This document shows positions 40,882 to 51,068 of a stretch of DNA of 64,000 nt, one piece after another. The notes beneath the pieces were generated by a model. It was given only the letters and a program-made list of their open reading frames with translations. It had not been told where the DNA came from and did not search any database. The stretch comes from an uncultured Paracoccaceae bacterium (GTDB lineage: Bacteria > Pseudomonadota > Alphaproteobacteria > Rhodobacterales > Rhodobacteraceae), in assembly GCA_947492585.1 (NCBI GenBank), contig CANLND010000006.1, positions 1-64,000 of the forward strand, read 5' to 3'. Numbering within the stretch: position 1 is the first letter of the stretch; every line of letters begins with the position of its first letter. The position numbers and the translations under genes were made by a program.

Positions 40882-41073
40882 ATGAGCGACGAAAACACCC
40901 CAGCCGTACAGCCCGATCTCCCGCCCGCAGCACAGCGTGCTCTCGCCGAAGCCGACGCCCGCCGCAAAGCTGCCAGCGATGAGACACGCCCCGTAGAACT
41001 GGGCGGGCGTGATGGCCCCGAACCCGTGCGCTATGGCGACTGGGAGAAAAAAGGCATCGCGGTGGATTTCTGA
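40882..41073 (+). CDS. DUF1674 (SDHAF4-like) protein
   Basis: C-terminal ELGGRDGPEPVRYGDWEKKGIAVDF is the family signature. Confidence 0.85.
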   Translation: MSDENTPAVQPDLPPAAQRALAEADARRKAASDETRPVELGGRDGPEPVRYGDWEKKGIAVDF

Positions 41074-41133
41074 CCTACCCGGGCCTTGCCGCCCTCCGCT
41101 TTATCAGCCCCCACAGTTTGGCATAACTCTCCT

Positions 41134-41340
41134 ATGAGCGTTTCACGGTTAGACGCCGATGAAACACTTTCAGAATATGCCTATCAGCTGAACTATCGCG
41201 GCACGGAGGCCAGTGCTGAAAATCTGATGATTGCGGCGGCCCATGTCCCACCTGAGGTCGCCTTTGTTACAAATTCACCACCAGAGGCCAAAGAGCTGGC
41301 ACGCACATTGTTGCGGTACGCAAGTTCGAGCTGCCGTTAA
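41134..41340 (+). CDS. Small hypothetical protein
   Basis: In-frame ATG at 41134 inside ORF 41086..41340; no recognised family. Confidence 0.3.
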   Translation: MSVSRLDADETLSEYAYQLNYRGTEASAENLMIAAAHVPPEVAFVTNSPPEAKELARTLLRYASSSCR

Positions 41341-41386
41341 GTGCGGCAGTATTCGGGGGCGCAGCCCCCGGCCCCTTGGGCCTCCC

Positions 41387-41411
41387 CCGGGGTATTTTGG
41401 CCAAAAAGAAG
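41387..41411 (+). repeat. Dispersed 3'-end motif, copy 2
   Basis: CCGGGGTATTTTGGCCAAAAAGAAG preceded by a G/C-rich hairpin-forming stretch (GGGGGCGCAGCCCCC). Confidence 0.65.
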
Positions 41412-41483
41412 CCCGTCACTCTTCCTGCCATATTGCCCTGAAACCGCCGGGTGGACGCGACGGGGCCACAGGCCCCGTTCGAA

Positions 41484-42293
41484 TTATAACCCAAGCACAT
41501 CCAGCATGTCATATTCTCCGGGCGCTTTGCCCTGGCCCCAAAGTGCGGCTTTGAGGGCACCGCGGGCAAAAATGGCGCGGTCGGTGGCCATGTGGCGCAG
41601 CACGATGCGTTCACCTGCGGCGGCAAATAGCACGTCATGCTCGCCGACGATGTCGCCACCGCGAATGGCCGTGAAGCCTATGTCGCCTTTCTTACGGGCA
41701 CCTGTAATGCCATCCCGCCCCGAATCGCGCACATCCTTCAAATCAACGCCCCGCCCTTCGGCGGCAGCTTCGCCCAGCATCAAAGCAGTGCCAGAGGGAG
41801 CGTCGACCTTATGGTGGTGGTGGGCTTCGATCACTTCGATGTCGAAATCGTCGTCCAATGCGGCCGCGACCTTTTTGGTGAGCTGTACCAATAGGTTGAC
41901 GCCAAGGCTCATATTGCCAGCGCGCACGATCACCGCATGACGTGCAGACGGTTCCAGCTGGGCGATCTGTTCATCCGTCATGCCGGTGGTGCCGATGACA
42001 TGCACTGCGCGCGCCTGAGCCGCCAGTTTGGAAAACGCAATCGTCGCTTCTGGCGCGGTGAAATCGATGACAGCCTGTGCTTGTGCAAAGGCTTCCAGCG
42101 CATCATCGGTCACGGTGACGCCAACCGCCGCGCCGCCCATGGCCACGCCGACGTCCTGCCCCACCCACGTGTGGCCCGCGCGTTCGACGACGCCCACCAG
42201 TTTTGCCTTGTCGCTGTCCAATACAGTCTTGATCAACATCTGCCCCATACGGCCAGAGGCGCCGGTGATCACGATTCCTGGAGTATTGGTCAT
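41484..42293 (-). CDS. dapB: 4-hydroxy-tetrahydrodipicolinate reductase
   Basis: [52 protein letters not shown]. Confidence 0.95.
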   Translation of the reverse strand: MTNTPGIVITGASGRMGQMLIKTVLDSDKAKLVGVVERAGHTWVGQDVGVAMGGAAVGVTVTDDALEAFAQAQAVIDFTAPEATIAFSKLAAQARAVHVIGTTGMTDEQIAQLEPSARHAVIVRAGNMSLGVNLLVQLTKKVAAALDDDFDIEVIEAHHHHKVDAPSGTALMLGEAAAEGRGVDLKDVRDSGRDGITGARKKGDIGFTAIRGGDIVGEHDVLFAAAGERIVLRHMATDRAIFARGALKAALWGQGKAPGEYDMLDVLGL

Positions 42294-42383
42294 GGCTGCG
42301 GTCCTTTGTGTTTTGTCCTGAAATCCTCCTACTCCCTTTCACGGGTGCTTGGCAATTTCCGCGTTACCCCTTAGATCCTAGAC

Positions 42384-42779
42384 ATGGCAAAGAACAAATC
42401 CCAAGATGGCCGCGGCCCCTCACAGCGTCAGTTGCGCGTTGGCGAACTGATCCGACGCACCTTGTCCGAGGTGCTGTCCCGTGGTGACATCCATGATCCC
42501 GACCTCAACCGCATGTCGATCACCGTAGGCGAAGTACGCACCTCGTCTGACCTGAAGATCGCAACCGCCTATGTGCTGCCTTTGGGCGGCCAAGGCGACG
42601 GCGACTTTCTGAAGCTGCTCGCACGCAACAAATACGAATTGCGGCGCGCCGTTGGTAAAAAGCTGGGCCTGAAACACACGCCGGATCTGCGGTTTCAGAT
42701 TGATGGCACCTTTGACCAGATGGACGCCACCCGCCGCATGCTGGAACAGGACGTGGTGCGCCGCGACATCGAAGAGTGA
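42384..42779 (+). CDS. rbfA: 30S ribosome-binding factor RbfA
   Basis: [58 protein letters not shown]. Confidence 0.93.
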   Translation: MAKNKSQDGRGPSQRQLRVGELIRRTLSEVLSRGDIHDPDLNRMSITVGEVRTSSDLKIATAYVLPLGGQGDGDFLKLLARNKYELRRAVGKKLGLKHTPDLRFQIDGTFDQMDATRRMLEQDVVRRDIEE

Positions 42780-43525
42780 TCCGCGCGGCCCTGACACTGG
42801 CGGGTCTGTTGGTGGCGGGGCCTGTTCTGGCAGTGGAGTGTCAGGACATCAAATATGACAACAACCGCTACACCCTGTGTGAGGTAGACACGCGCGCAGA
42901 ACAGCTGGAGTTGTTCCTACAAGACAGCAGTGGTGCGGTGATTGGGCACTTTTCGACCCTTCAAGACACATTGGCCGCTGAAGGCAAAGACCTGATTTTT
43001 GCCACCAACGCTGGCATGTACCATAGTGATCGCGCGCCGGTCGGTCTGTATGTCGAAAATGGCCAAGAGCACAAATCCATCGTCACCCGCGCAGGCCCGG
43101 GCAATTTTGGCCTGTTGCCCAATGGGGTGTTCTGCGTCGGCGCCGACCGCGCGGATGTGTTTGAAACACGCGCCTTTGCGACAGATGGGCCGGAATGCCG
43201 TCACGCCACCCAATCCGGGCCCATGCTGGTGATCAATGGCGAATTACACCCCCGCTTCCTACCCGATTCGACCTCATCCTATATCCGCAACGGGGTTGGC
43301 ACCTCGGCAGATGGCGGCCGCGCGGTGTTTGTGATCTCACGCAATGCGGTGACCTTTCACCAATTTGGCAGCCTGTTTCGCGACCATCTAAAGCTGCCCA
43401 GCGCGCTTTACTTTGATGGCAATATCTCGCGTCTGCATGCACCACAGCTGGGACGCAGCGATATTGGCTTTGCGATGGGGCCAATTCTGGGCGTCGTTGC
43501 ACCGCAAAACGCGGGCAATGATTGA
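42776..43525 (+). CDS. Phosphodiester glycosidase family (DUF2233) exported protein
   Basis: Signal peptide; [56 protein letters not shown] start overlapping rbfA stop. Confidence 0.85.
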   Translation: MIRAALTLAGLLVAGPVLAVECQDIKYDNNRYTLCEVDTRAEQLELFLQDSSGAVIGHFSTLQDTLAAEGKDLIFATNAGMYHSDRAPVGLYVENGQEHKSIVTRAGPGNFGLLPNGVFCVGADRADVFETRAFATDGPECRHATQSGPMLVINGELHPRFLPDSTSSYIRNGVGTSADGGRAVFVISRNAVTFHQFGSLFRDHLKLPSALYFDGNISRLHAPQLGRSDIGFAMGPILGVVAPQNAGND

Positions 43526-43580
43526 CAGTTAACCCGGCCTGCGCTACCCCGCGCGCCTTACATGAACATTGGGGAACACC

Positions 43581-44495
43581 ATGGCACGCAAACGCAAAGG
43601 GCGCGATATTTCTGGCTGGCTGGTGCTGGACAAACCGGCGGGCATGACCTCGACGGCTGTGGTCAACAAAGTTCGCTGGGCACTGGAAGCCAAAAAGGCC
43701 GGCCACGCTGGCACGCTGGATCCAGAAGCCACGGGTGTTTTGGCTGTCGCCCTTGGGGAAGCCACCAAGACCGTTCCCTATATCACCGATGCGCTAAAGG
43801 CGTATACGTTCACGGTTGTTCTGGGTCAGGCGACCAATACAGATGACGCCGAAGGCGAAGTGATTGCCCAAAGTGATCTGCGCCCTTCTGATGAGGACAT
43901 CAAGGACGCGCTGGCACCGTTTCTAGGCGACATCATGCAGGTCCCGCCTAAATTTTCTGCGGTGAAAATCGACGGCCAGCGCGCCTATAAACTGGCCCGC
44001 GATGGTGAAGACGTTGAACTGGCCGCACGCCCCCTGTGGGTCGAAGAGCTGGTGATGGTGGATCGCCCCGACGCAGATCATGTGGTGCTGGAAATGACCT
44101 GTGGCAAAGGTGGCTATGTCCGTTCGATCGCACGGGACCTGGGGGCCGCACTTGGGTGTCATGCTCACGTGAAAGAGCTGCGCCGGATCTGGTCCGGCCC
44201 GTTTGATGTGGAAAAAGCCCTGAACTGGGAGGATGCGATGCGCATGGAGCGCACGCCCGAACTGGACACCCATATACAACCCCTTGAAATCGGCCTCGAT
44301 AGCCTCAGCGAAGTGCGCTGCACCCCCGAAGGCGCGGCCCGGCTGCGCAATGGTAACCCAGGCATGGTGATGCCGGTTGAGGATGTCGAATACGGCGAAG
44401 AAGTCTGGGCGTCCTTTCAGGGCAAGGCGCTGGCGATCGGCATCTACAAAGCGGGTGAACTGCATCCCAGCCGCCTTATTCTTCAGACCCCATAA
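43581..44495 (+). CDS. truB: tRNA pseudouridine(55) synthase
   Basis: [47 protein letters not shown]. Confidence 0.95.
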   Translation: MARKRKGRDISGWLVLDKPAGMTSTAVVNKVRWALEAKKAGHAGTLDPEATGVLAVALGEATKTVPYITDALKAYTFTVVLGQATNTDDAEGEVIAQSDLRPSDEDIKDALAPFLGDIMQVPPKFSAVKIDGQRAYKLARDGEDVELAARPLWVEELVMVDRPDADHVVLEMTCGKGGYVRSIARDLGAALGCHAHVKELRRIWSGPFDVEKALNWEDAMRMERTPELDTHIQPLEIGLDSLSEVRCTPEGAARLRNGNPGMVMPVEDVEYGEEVWASFQGKALAIGIYKAGELHPSRLILQTP

Positions 44496-44501
44496 AACAC
44501 C

Positions 44502-44533
44502 AAGGCTGGCGCAGATCGCCAGCCTTACTTTTT
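44502..44533 (+). terminator. Rho-independent terminator after truB
   Basis: AAGGCTGGCG-cagat-CGCCAGCCTT stem followed by ACTTTTT. Confidence 0.85.
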
Positions 44534-44667
44534 CCTGTAAACTGCAACCACCCTGCGCCAGAATCCGAACCTGACCGATACTGTTACACTAGGATCACCG
44601 CATAAAGATTCACCCCCCTGCGAACCGCACCCCTTCGCCGCGTGGTGTCTGCGCAGGAAGTCTCGTA

Positions 44668-45207
44668 ATGAGCCCCATGATCACCCGCCACCACACCAAA
44701 GGCGATTCGCCATCCACTGCCGTTTATTCAGACTGCGAACGCTATAGATACAGCCTGACCCGGACATGGGATCCGGCTGGCGCGCGGGTGATGTTTGTGA
44801 TGTTAAACCCGTCCAAAGCAACCGAAATTCAAAACGACCCCACCATCGAACGCTGTGAACGACGGGCGCGGACCTTGGGGTTTGGAGCGTTCCGCGCCAC
44901 CAATATCTTTGCCTACCGTGCGACAGATCCAAAAGACATGCGCCGGGCCGCCGATCCCGAAGGCCCAGACAACCAGGACGCCTTGATCGAAGGGGTGAAC
45001 TGGGCGGATCAAATTATCTGTGCCTGGGGCACCCATGGGACCTACCGCAATCAGGGGCCTATGATCGAAACGATGCTACGATCTCATGGAAAATCCCTGC
45101 ATCACTTGGGGTTAAGCAAGGCAGGCCATCCCAAACATCCGCTCTATATCGCTTATGCCCAGCAACCCGTGCAGTGGAATTCCGACATCAATTTTTCGAC
45201 GTCATAG
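44668..45207 (+). CDS. DUF1643 domain protein
   Basis: RYSLTRTWDPAGARVMFVMLNPSKATEIQNDPTIERCERRARTLGFGAFRATNIFAYRATDPKDM. Confidence 0.87.
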   Translation: MSPMITRHHTKGDSPSTAVYSDCERYRYSLTRTWDPAGARVMFVMLNPSKATEIQNDPTIERCERRARTLGFGAFRATNIFAYRATDPKDMRRAADPEGPDNQDALIEGVNWADQIICAWGTHGTYRNQGPMIETMLRSHGKSLHHLGLSKAGHPKHPLYIAYAQQPVQWNSDINFSTS

Positions 45208-45300
45208 TGCGTTCGTTAACCCATGTTCCCGTTTTGTTTTGATTTCAGGGGCATCATCGTGCAAGCCTAACCCTGCATTGCGTGTGTTTGCAGTGGTGGA

Positions 45301-46287
45301 GTGGTGTTTATGTTTATGCTTGCCAGCCTTATGGGCTTAATCGCAGCCGGGGGGCTGCTGATGGGCGATGGTCCAGACTCGGAAATGACAGCGGAGGAGG
45401 ATCCTGCAGAAGCTCCCCCGACGCCTGATTCTCCCAACGGCGACTCGGATCCCTCCGAGGGGGCCGACGATACGATCTCATTGGGTGAGTTTTTGGCAAC
45501 TCACGGGGCGGACGTCCTGTCAGGCACCGACAACGCGGATGACATTGCCGGCAACGACGGCGACGACCAGATCAATGGGGCCGAAGGTCAGGACACGCTG
45601 CTGGGTGAAGCAGGCACCGATGTATTATGGGGCGGAACCGAAGCCGACACACTGGACGGCGGCACCGGCGCGGATCTTTTGCACGGTGAAAACGGCGCGG
45701 ACCTGCTGGTCGGCGGAGCGGGCGACGACACGTTGTTTGGCCATTTTGACGCGGACACCCTCACGGGAGGGGGCGGCGATGATCTGGCCCACGGCGGGCA
45801 GGACAATGATCTGTTACGTGGCGAAGCCGGATCCGACACATTGCATGGCAATGATGGCGATGACACGCTGCGGGGGGGCATGGGGGCTGATACACTGTTT
45901 GGTGGGCGCGGCGACGACCTGTTGTCTGAAAACGCCGACGGCGCAACCGACCTGCTAAACGGCGGAGATGGCGACGATACCATACTGGCCCATGCGGGTG
46001 ACATAGTGCATGGCGGCGCAGGACAGGACCAGATTATTCTTGCCGGACAGGCGCATCTAGATGCGGTCGAAATCTCAGACTTTGACCGCAGCGAAGACGT
46101 GCTTTTGCTGCCTTGGGATATGTCCCAAGAGGCTGATCCAGATATCTGCATCAGCACCGCATCAGAAAACAATGGTGATACGTTGATCTCGGTCGACGGC
46201 ATCCTCGCCGCACGTTTAACCAACGGCGCAGCAATCACCGCTGACGACATCCTGTTGATACCCGAAGGTGATGTGCCGCAACTCTGA
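45301..46287 (+). CDS. RTX-type calcium-binding protein with N-terminal TM segment
   Basis: Series of GGxGxDxLxG nonapeptide-type repeats after a hydrophobic N terminus (MFMLASLMGLIAAGGLLMG). Confidence 0.88.
   Translation: MVFMFMLASLMGLIAAGGLLMGDGPDSEMTAEEDPAEAPPTPDSPNGDSDPSEGADDTISLGEFLATHGADVLSGTDNADDIAGNDGDDQINGAEGQDTLLGEAGTDVLWGGTEADTLDGGTGADLLHGENGADLLVGGAGDDTLFGHFDADTLTGGGGDDLAHGGQDNDLLRGEAGSDTLHGNDGDDTLRGGMGADTLFGGRGDDLLSENADGATDLLNGGDGDDTILAHAGDIVHGGAGQDQIILAGQAHLDAVEISDFDRSEDVLLLPWDMSQEADPDICISTASENNGDTLISVDGILAARLTNGAAITADDILLIPEGDVPQL
45515..45995 (+). repeat. Degenerate tandem repeats coding for RTX nonapeptides
   Basis: Protein repeats LSGTDNADDIAGNDGDDQINGAEGQDTLLGEAGTD... 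through LLNGGDGDDTI. Confidence 0.75.
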
Positions 46288-46337
46288 CAACGCGACCGGC
46301 CTGCATTGGGATCGATCTGTTACGCGACACATTTATT

Positions 46338-46366
46338 TTGCGTCATGGCCCAAAACAGCCTATACG
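46338..46366 (+). promoter_or_regulatory. Candidate rpsO promoter
   Basis: TTGCGT-17 bp-TATACG, sigma70-like spacing. Confidence 0.35.
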
Positions 46367-46464
46367 CGCCCATCTGCTGAGGAATCAGCGGATACTCCAT
46401 GGGCCTGTGCTGGACGACATCCCGGCCTGCGCCATTCACATATATACTCAGATAGGAGACCCCG

Positions 46465-46734
46465 ATGTCGATTACTGCTGAAGAAAAAACACGCCTGATG
46501 AAAGAATTCGCAATCAAGGACGGCGACACCGGTTCCCCGGAAGTCCAGGTTGCAATCCTGACCTCGCGCATCACCACCCTGACCGAGCACTTCAAGACCC
46601 ACAAAAAAGACAACCACGGTCGTCGTGGTCTGCTGAAGATGGTTGCTCTGCGTCGTAAGCTGCTGGACTACACCAAGGCAAAAGATGAGGCCCGTTATCA
46701 GGACCTGATCAAACGCCTGGGCATCCGCCGCTAA
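46465..46734 (+). CDS. rpsO: 30S ribosomal protein S15
   Basis: [71 protein letters not shown]. Confidence 0.98.
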   Translation: MSITAEEKTRLMKEFAIKDGDTGSPEVQVAILTSRITTLTEHFKTHKKDNHGRRGLLKMVALRRKLLDYTKAKDEARYQDLIKRLGIRR

Positions 46735-46761
46735 GGTTTCAAATCCCTTGGGATTTGCCAG

Positions 46762-46790
46762 CGCCCGTTCCTTTGGAGCGGGCGTTTTTT
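46762..46790 (+). terminator. Rho-independent terminator after rpsO
   Basis: CGCCCGTTCC-ttt-GGAGCGGGCG stem then TTTTTT. Confidence 0.9.
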
Positions 46791-46877
46791 ATTGAGGTGC
46801 CGATATCGATCAAACCGGGAGCCGCAGACGTAGGCCGCGGCCCATTGGCCCAGCACACATATCTGGGCCGCAAGCGA

Positions 46878-47639
46878 TCACATCATCAAACCTTGGGCCC
46901 CGTCCCAGATCAGACGCACGCCCGCGGCAAACAGCAACACATTGACGATGTGGGTGAATTTGCGCTGATCCACTTTGCCATGCAGCCAAAATCCTATGCC
47001 AATGCCAACCGCCAACATCGGCGACAAGACAGCGCTGATCTGCAGGCTCTCGGCCGACAGATGACCCAGCCCGACATAAGCGACAAACTTCAGCGCATTC
47101 AACGTGCAGAAAAACACCGTATTTGTCCCGACAAATGTCGACTTTTCGAAACCCTGCTGCAGCAAATACCCCTTGACCGGCGGCCCGCCAGCATGCGCGA
47201 CAAAACTGCTGAACCCGGACAACGCCCCAAGACCAAGCACCTGAAGACGGCCTGACGTTGCCGGTACGGATGCGCCCTGTTTCAGCGCAAATTGCAACGC
47301 CATCGCCACTGCCATGATGCCGACGGCAAGCTTGACCCAGGTGGCGTCGACCGATTGAAACAGCAACGCCCCCAAAACCAGGCCAATCAGCGCACCGGGC
47401 AGCATTGTGCGGATCAAATTGGCTGACCAGGTCTTACGATATCGCCAGATGATGACCGCATCCATCACAACCAGCAATGGCATCATCACAGCGGCGGCCA
47501 GTTGCGGTGCCACAAATAACGACATCAAAGGCACCGCCATGGCCCCGAGCCCGCCGCCAAAACCGCTTTTGGAAACCCCGGTGATCACGATGGCAAGGGC
47601 CGCGATGACGAAAAAACCTGATGTCATGGAAGATGCCAT
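46878..47639 (-). CDS. Sulfite exporter TauE/SafE-family permease
   Basis: GVSKSGFGGGLGAMAVPLMSL; multi-TM; GFSSFVAHAGGPPVKGYLL. Confidence 0.88.
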   Translation of the reverse strand: MASSMTSGFFVIAALAIVITGVSKSGFGGGLGAMAVPLMSLFVAPQLAAAVMMPLLVVMDAVIIWRYRKTWSANLIRTMLPGALIGLVLGALLFQSVDATWVKLAVGIMAVAMALQFALKQGASVPATSGRLQVLGLGALSGFSSFVAHAGGPPVKGYLLQQGFEKSTFVGTNTVFFCTLNALKFVAYVGLGHLSAESLQISAVLSPMLAVGIGIGFWLHGKVDQRKFTHIVNVLLFAAGVRLIWDGAQGLMM

Positions 47640-47689
47640 TTTCTGTTTGTTTGTATCGCCAACCTTAAAGCTTGGGCATAAATCTGAAA

Positions 47690-47706
47690 AATGATTTATA
47701 ATCATT
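47690..47706. promoter_or_regulatory. Inverted repeat in divergent TauE/LysR region
   Basis: AATGATT-tat-AATCATT perfect inverted repeat; a second one (ATCT-N7-AGAT) at 47713-47727 just before the LysR start. Confidence 0.45.
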
Positions 47707-47733
47707 CAAAATATCTTGAATTGAGATTTTCAG

Positions 47734-48585
47734 ATGCCACTGGACCTGAATGCCCTGCAAAGCCTGATCGCCGTCGCCGAAACACTCTCGTTTTCTGAAG
47801 CCGCCGCGCGACGCAACACGGTGCAATCCGCCGTCAGCGCGCATATTTCAAAACTTGAACACGAAACCGGCCAGCGCCTGTTTGATCGCGGGCGAGGGCA
47901 GCGCGCACGGTTAACCCCACAAGGACGGGCGCTGGTCAGCTATGCCAACCGTATTCTCAATCTGGCGGATGAGGCACTGGACCATCTACGTGCGCATGAT
48001 GACCCGCGGATCATCCGTTTGGGCACCACCGTGACTCTGGCGCAGGCACTATTGCCGCAAGCTTTGCGAGCGTTTTCCGACACATATCCAAACACCGAAA
48101 TCCATATCATCTGTGACCGCAGCGTCCGTCTGATGGACATGTTCACCGAAGGGCAGCTGGAGGTCGCATTTATGATGGATCAGGGCAAACACCCCGGACG
48201 GGTCAGCGTAGAGACCACTGGGTTGGCCTGGGCACAGGGACCCGGATTTGATCTGAGCAGCCACGACACCATTCCGCTTGCCTTTCTGAATGAAGGACCA
48301 GACCTGCGCCGATATGCACTGGACGCCCTCGATCGCTGCGGAAAACGGGGCGCCGTGACCCACGCCAGCCCCCACCCGGTAGGATTACGCGCCTTTGTTG
48401 AGGCCGGGCTGGCCCTGACTGTGATTCCCCGCATTGCTCTGAAATCACCGTTGTCAGAAATCCCTGCCGCAGCGGGGCTGCCCGACCTGCATGATGTTGC
48501 GCTGTCGCTCTATCAGACCGCACAAAGCAACGGGCCAGAAACCGAGTATCTGATCCAGATGCTGCGCCGAGAAATGCAACGATAA
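47734..48585 (+). CDS. LysR-family transcriptional regulator
   Basis: LNALQSLIAVAETLSFSEAAARRNTVQSAVSAHISKLEHETGQRLFDRGRGQRARLTPQGRAL. Confidence 0.93.
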   Translation: MPLDLNALQSLIAVAETLSFSEAAARRNTVQSAVSAHISKLEHETGQRLFDRGRGQRARLTPQGRALVSYANRILNLADEALDHLRAHDDPRIIRLGTTVTLAQALLPQALRAFSDTYPNTEIHIICDRSVRLMDMFTEGQLEVAFMMDQGKHPGRVSVETTGLAWAQGPGFDLSSHDTIPLAFLNEGPDLRRYALDALDRCGKRGAVTHASPHPVGLRAFVEAGLALTVIPRIALKSPLSEIPAAAGLPDLHDVALSLYQTAQSNGPETEYLIQMLRREMQR

Positions 48586-48737
48586 TCCGGCCAGACAATC
48601 TTGCAACGGCCCTTACGTTGCCAGACACGCCGCCATTATATCTTTGCTTTCAAATCATGCATTTTTCCGATATGGACCGAACCATCTGAGACCGCGTGCC
48701 CAGACCCTGGCACGCGCAAGAAAAGATAGATGGGGTC

Positions 48738-48795
48738 GGCGGCAATGGGGCCGCCATGCAAACGGGAGACCCGGGATACGCCTGGGAGCGCTCCC
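48738..48795 (+). promoter_or_regulatory. Structured 5' leader of pnp
   Basis: GGCGGC-N6-GCCGCC hairpin (48738-48755) and self-complementary GGGAGCGCTCCC (48784-48795). Confidence 0.4.
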
Positions 48796-48812
48796 AATTA
48801 GGATACGCACGT

Positions 48813-50945
48813 ATGTTTGACGTAACGAAAAAATCTATCCAGTGGGGCGAAGAAACGCTGACACTGGAAACCGGCAAGGTTGCACGCCAGGCCGATGGCA
48901 CCGTGATCGCCACTTTGGGTGAAACCAGCGTAATGGCCAACGTGACTTTTGCCAAAGTGCAAAAGCCGGGTCAGGACTTCTTCCCGCTGACCGTCCACTA
49001 CCAAGAAAAATACTATGCAGCCGGTAAAGTCCCCGGTGGTTTCTTTAAGCGCGAAGCGCGCCCAACTGAAAAAGAGACCCTGACCGCGCGCCTGATCGAC
49101 CGTCCGATCCGCCCGCTGTTTGTCGATGGCTTCAAAAATGAAGTTCTGGTGATGTGCACTGTGCTGAGCCACGATCTGGTCAACGACCCTGATATCGTAG
49201 CGATGATTGCGGCCTCAGCTGCGCTGACCATCTCTGGCGCGCCATTCATGGGCCCAATCGCCGGTGCACGTGTTGGTTTTGTGGACGGTGAATACGTTCT
49301 GAACCCAACCGTTGACGACATGCAGGACCTGCGCCTGAACCCTGAACAGCGTCTGGATCTGGTTGTTGCCGGCACCAAGAACGCCGTGATGATGGTGGAA
49401 TCCGAAGCTTACGAACTGTCTGAGGCAGAAATGCTGGGCGCCGTGAACTTTGCGCACCAACAGATCCAACCTGTGATCGACCTGATCATTGATCTGGCCG
49501 AAGAAACAGCCAAAGAGCCGTTTGATTTCCAAGCGCCTGACTATGCGGACCTGTTTGCAGCTGTCAAAGCGGCTGGCGAAACCGCCATGCGCGCAGCCTT
49601 TGCGATCACCGACAAGCAAGAGCGTACCGCAGCTGTTTCCGCAGCGCGCGACGTGATCAAAGCCGCTCTGACCGAAGAGCAGCTGGCTGATGCGAACCTC
49701 GGATCCGCCTTGAAAAAGCTGGAAGCGGGCATCCTGCGCGGCGACGTTGTCAAAACCGGCAAACGTATCGACGGTCGTGACACTGCCACCATCCGCGGCA
49801 TCGAAAGCGAAACTGGCCTGCTGCCACGGACCCACGGTTCTGCCCTGTTCACACGCGGCGAAACCCAAGGTCTGGTTGTGACCACATTGGGCACCGGCGA
49901 CGACGAGCAATTCATCGACGCGCTGCACGGCAACTTCAAATCCAACTTCCTGCTGCACTATAACTTCCCTCCCTATTCGGTTGGTGAAGTTGGTCGTGTG
50001 GGTGGCCCCGGCCGTCGTGAAATCGGTCACGGCAAATTGGCATGGCGCGCGCTGCAGGCTGTTCTGCCAGCCCCAACTGATTTCCCCTACACCGTTCGCG
50101 TTGTATCCGAAATCACCGAATCCAACGGCTCTTCGTCGATGGCCTCGGTTTGTGGTGGCTCCTTGTCCATGATGGACGCGGGCGTTCCATTGAAAGCACC
50201 TGTTGCGGGTGTTGCTATGGGTCTGATCATGGAAGACAGCGGCGAATACGCTATCCTGTCGGACATCTTGGGCGACGAAGATCACCTGGGCGACATGGAC
50301 TTCAAAGTAGCGGGTACCGAAAACGGCATCACCTCGCTGCAGATGGACATCAAGATTGCAGGCATCACTGCCGAAATCATGGAAAAAGCTCTGGCACAGG
50401 CCAAAGACGGCCGGATGCACATCCTGGGTGAAATGTCCAAAGCCATCACTGGCGCGCAGGAATTCTCGGTACACGCACCACGCATCGAGACCATGCAAAT
50501 CCCAACCGACAAGATCCGTGAAGTGATCGGTTCTGGCGGTAAAGTAATCCGTGAGATCGTGGAAACCTCGGGTGCCAAGGTCGACATCAACGACGACGGC
50601 GTGATCAAAATCGCGTCCGCCAACGGCGAAGCGATCCAAAAAGCCTACGACATGATCCACTCGATCGTGGCAGAGCCAGAAGAGGGTCAAGTTTACACTG
50701 GTAAAGTTGTCAAAATCGTCGACTTCGGCGCCTTCGTGAACTTCTTCGGCAAACGCGACGGTCTGGTGCACGTGTCCCAGATCCTGAACAAGCGCCTGAA
50801 CCACCCTTCGGACGTTCTGAAAGAAGGCCAGGAAGTTAAGGTTAAACTCTTGGGCTTTGACGATCGCGGCAAGGTTCGCCTGTCGATGAAAGTTGTCGAT
50901 CAGGAAACCGGCGAAGAGATCGCACCTGAAACCGCAGAAGGTTAA
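48813..50945 (+). CDS. pnp: Polyribonucleotide nucleotidyltransferase
   Basis: [43 protein letters not shown] ([21 protein letters not shown]) and S1 domains. Confidence 0.98.
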   Translation: MFDVTKKSIQWGEETLTLETGKVARQADGTVIATLGETSVMANVTFAKVQKPGQDFFPLTVHYQEKYYAAGKVPGGFFKREARPTEKETLTARLIDRPIRPLFVDGFKNEVLVMCTVLSHDLVNDPDIVAMIAASAALTISGAPFMGPIAGARVGFVDGEYVLNPTVDDMQDLRLNPEQRLDLVVAGTKNAVMMVESEAYELSEAEMLGAVNFAHQQIQPVIDLIIDLAEETAKEPFDFQAPDYADLFAAVKAAGETAMRAAFAITDKQERTAAVSAARDVIKAALTEEQLADANLGSALKKLEAGILRGDVVKTGKRIDGRDTATIRGIESETGLLPRTHGSALFTRGETQGLVVTTLGTGDDEQFIDALHGNFKSNFLLHYNFPPYSVGEVGRVGGPGRREIGHGKLAWRALQAVLPAPTDFPYTVRVVSEITESNGSSSMASVCGGSLSMMDAGVPLKAPVAGVAMGLIMEDSGEYAILSDILGDEDHLGDMDFKVAGTENGITSLQMDIKIAGITAEIMEKALAQAKDGRMHILGEMSKAITGAQEFSVHAPRIETMQIPTDKIREVIGSGGKVIREIVETSGAKVDINDDGVIKIASANGEAIQKAYDMIHSIVAEPEEGQVYTGKVVKIVDFGAFVNFFGKRDGLVHVSQILNKRLNHPSDVLKEGQEVKVKLLGFDDRGKVRLSMKVVDQETGEEIAPETAEG

Positions 50946-50954
50946 CCCTTCTAT

Positions 50955-50981
50955 TGCGGAGCGGCCCCCGGCTGCTCCGCA
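50955..50981 (+). terminator. Stem-loop downstream of pnp
   Basis: TGCGGAGCGGCC-ccc-GGCTGCTCCGCA, near-perfect stem; lacks a U tract. Confidence 0.5.
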
Positions 50982-51068
50982 TTCCCCCTCGCACAGGCGC
51001 TATGCGGTATGTGTGTCTACGGATAACGTTCCTATCATTTCCTAAGTACTTCAAAACAGGCCTCAAAA

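Noticed and set aside
45301-46287. RTX repeat array considered as a DNA-level tandem repeat or CRISPR-like array
   Set aside because: Repeats are protein-level and degenerate at DNA level; explained by RTX nonapeptides.
49215-50804. 529-aa minus-strand ORF opposite pnp
   Set aside because: Antisense shadow of a certain, strongly conserved gene; translation is low-complexity H/F/V/D-rich with no family features.
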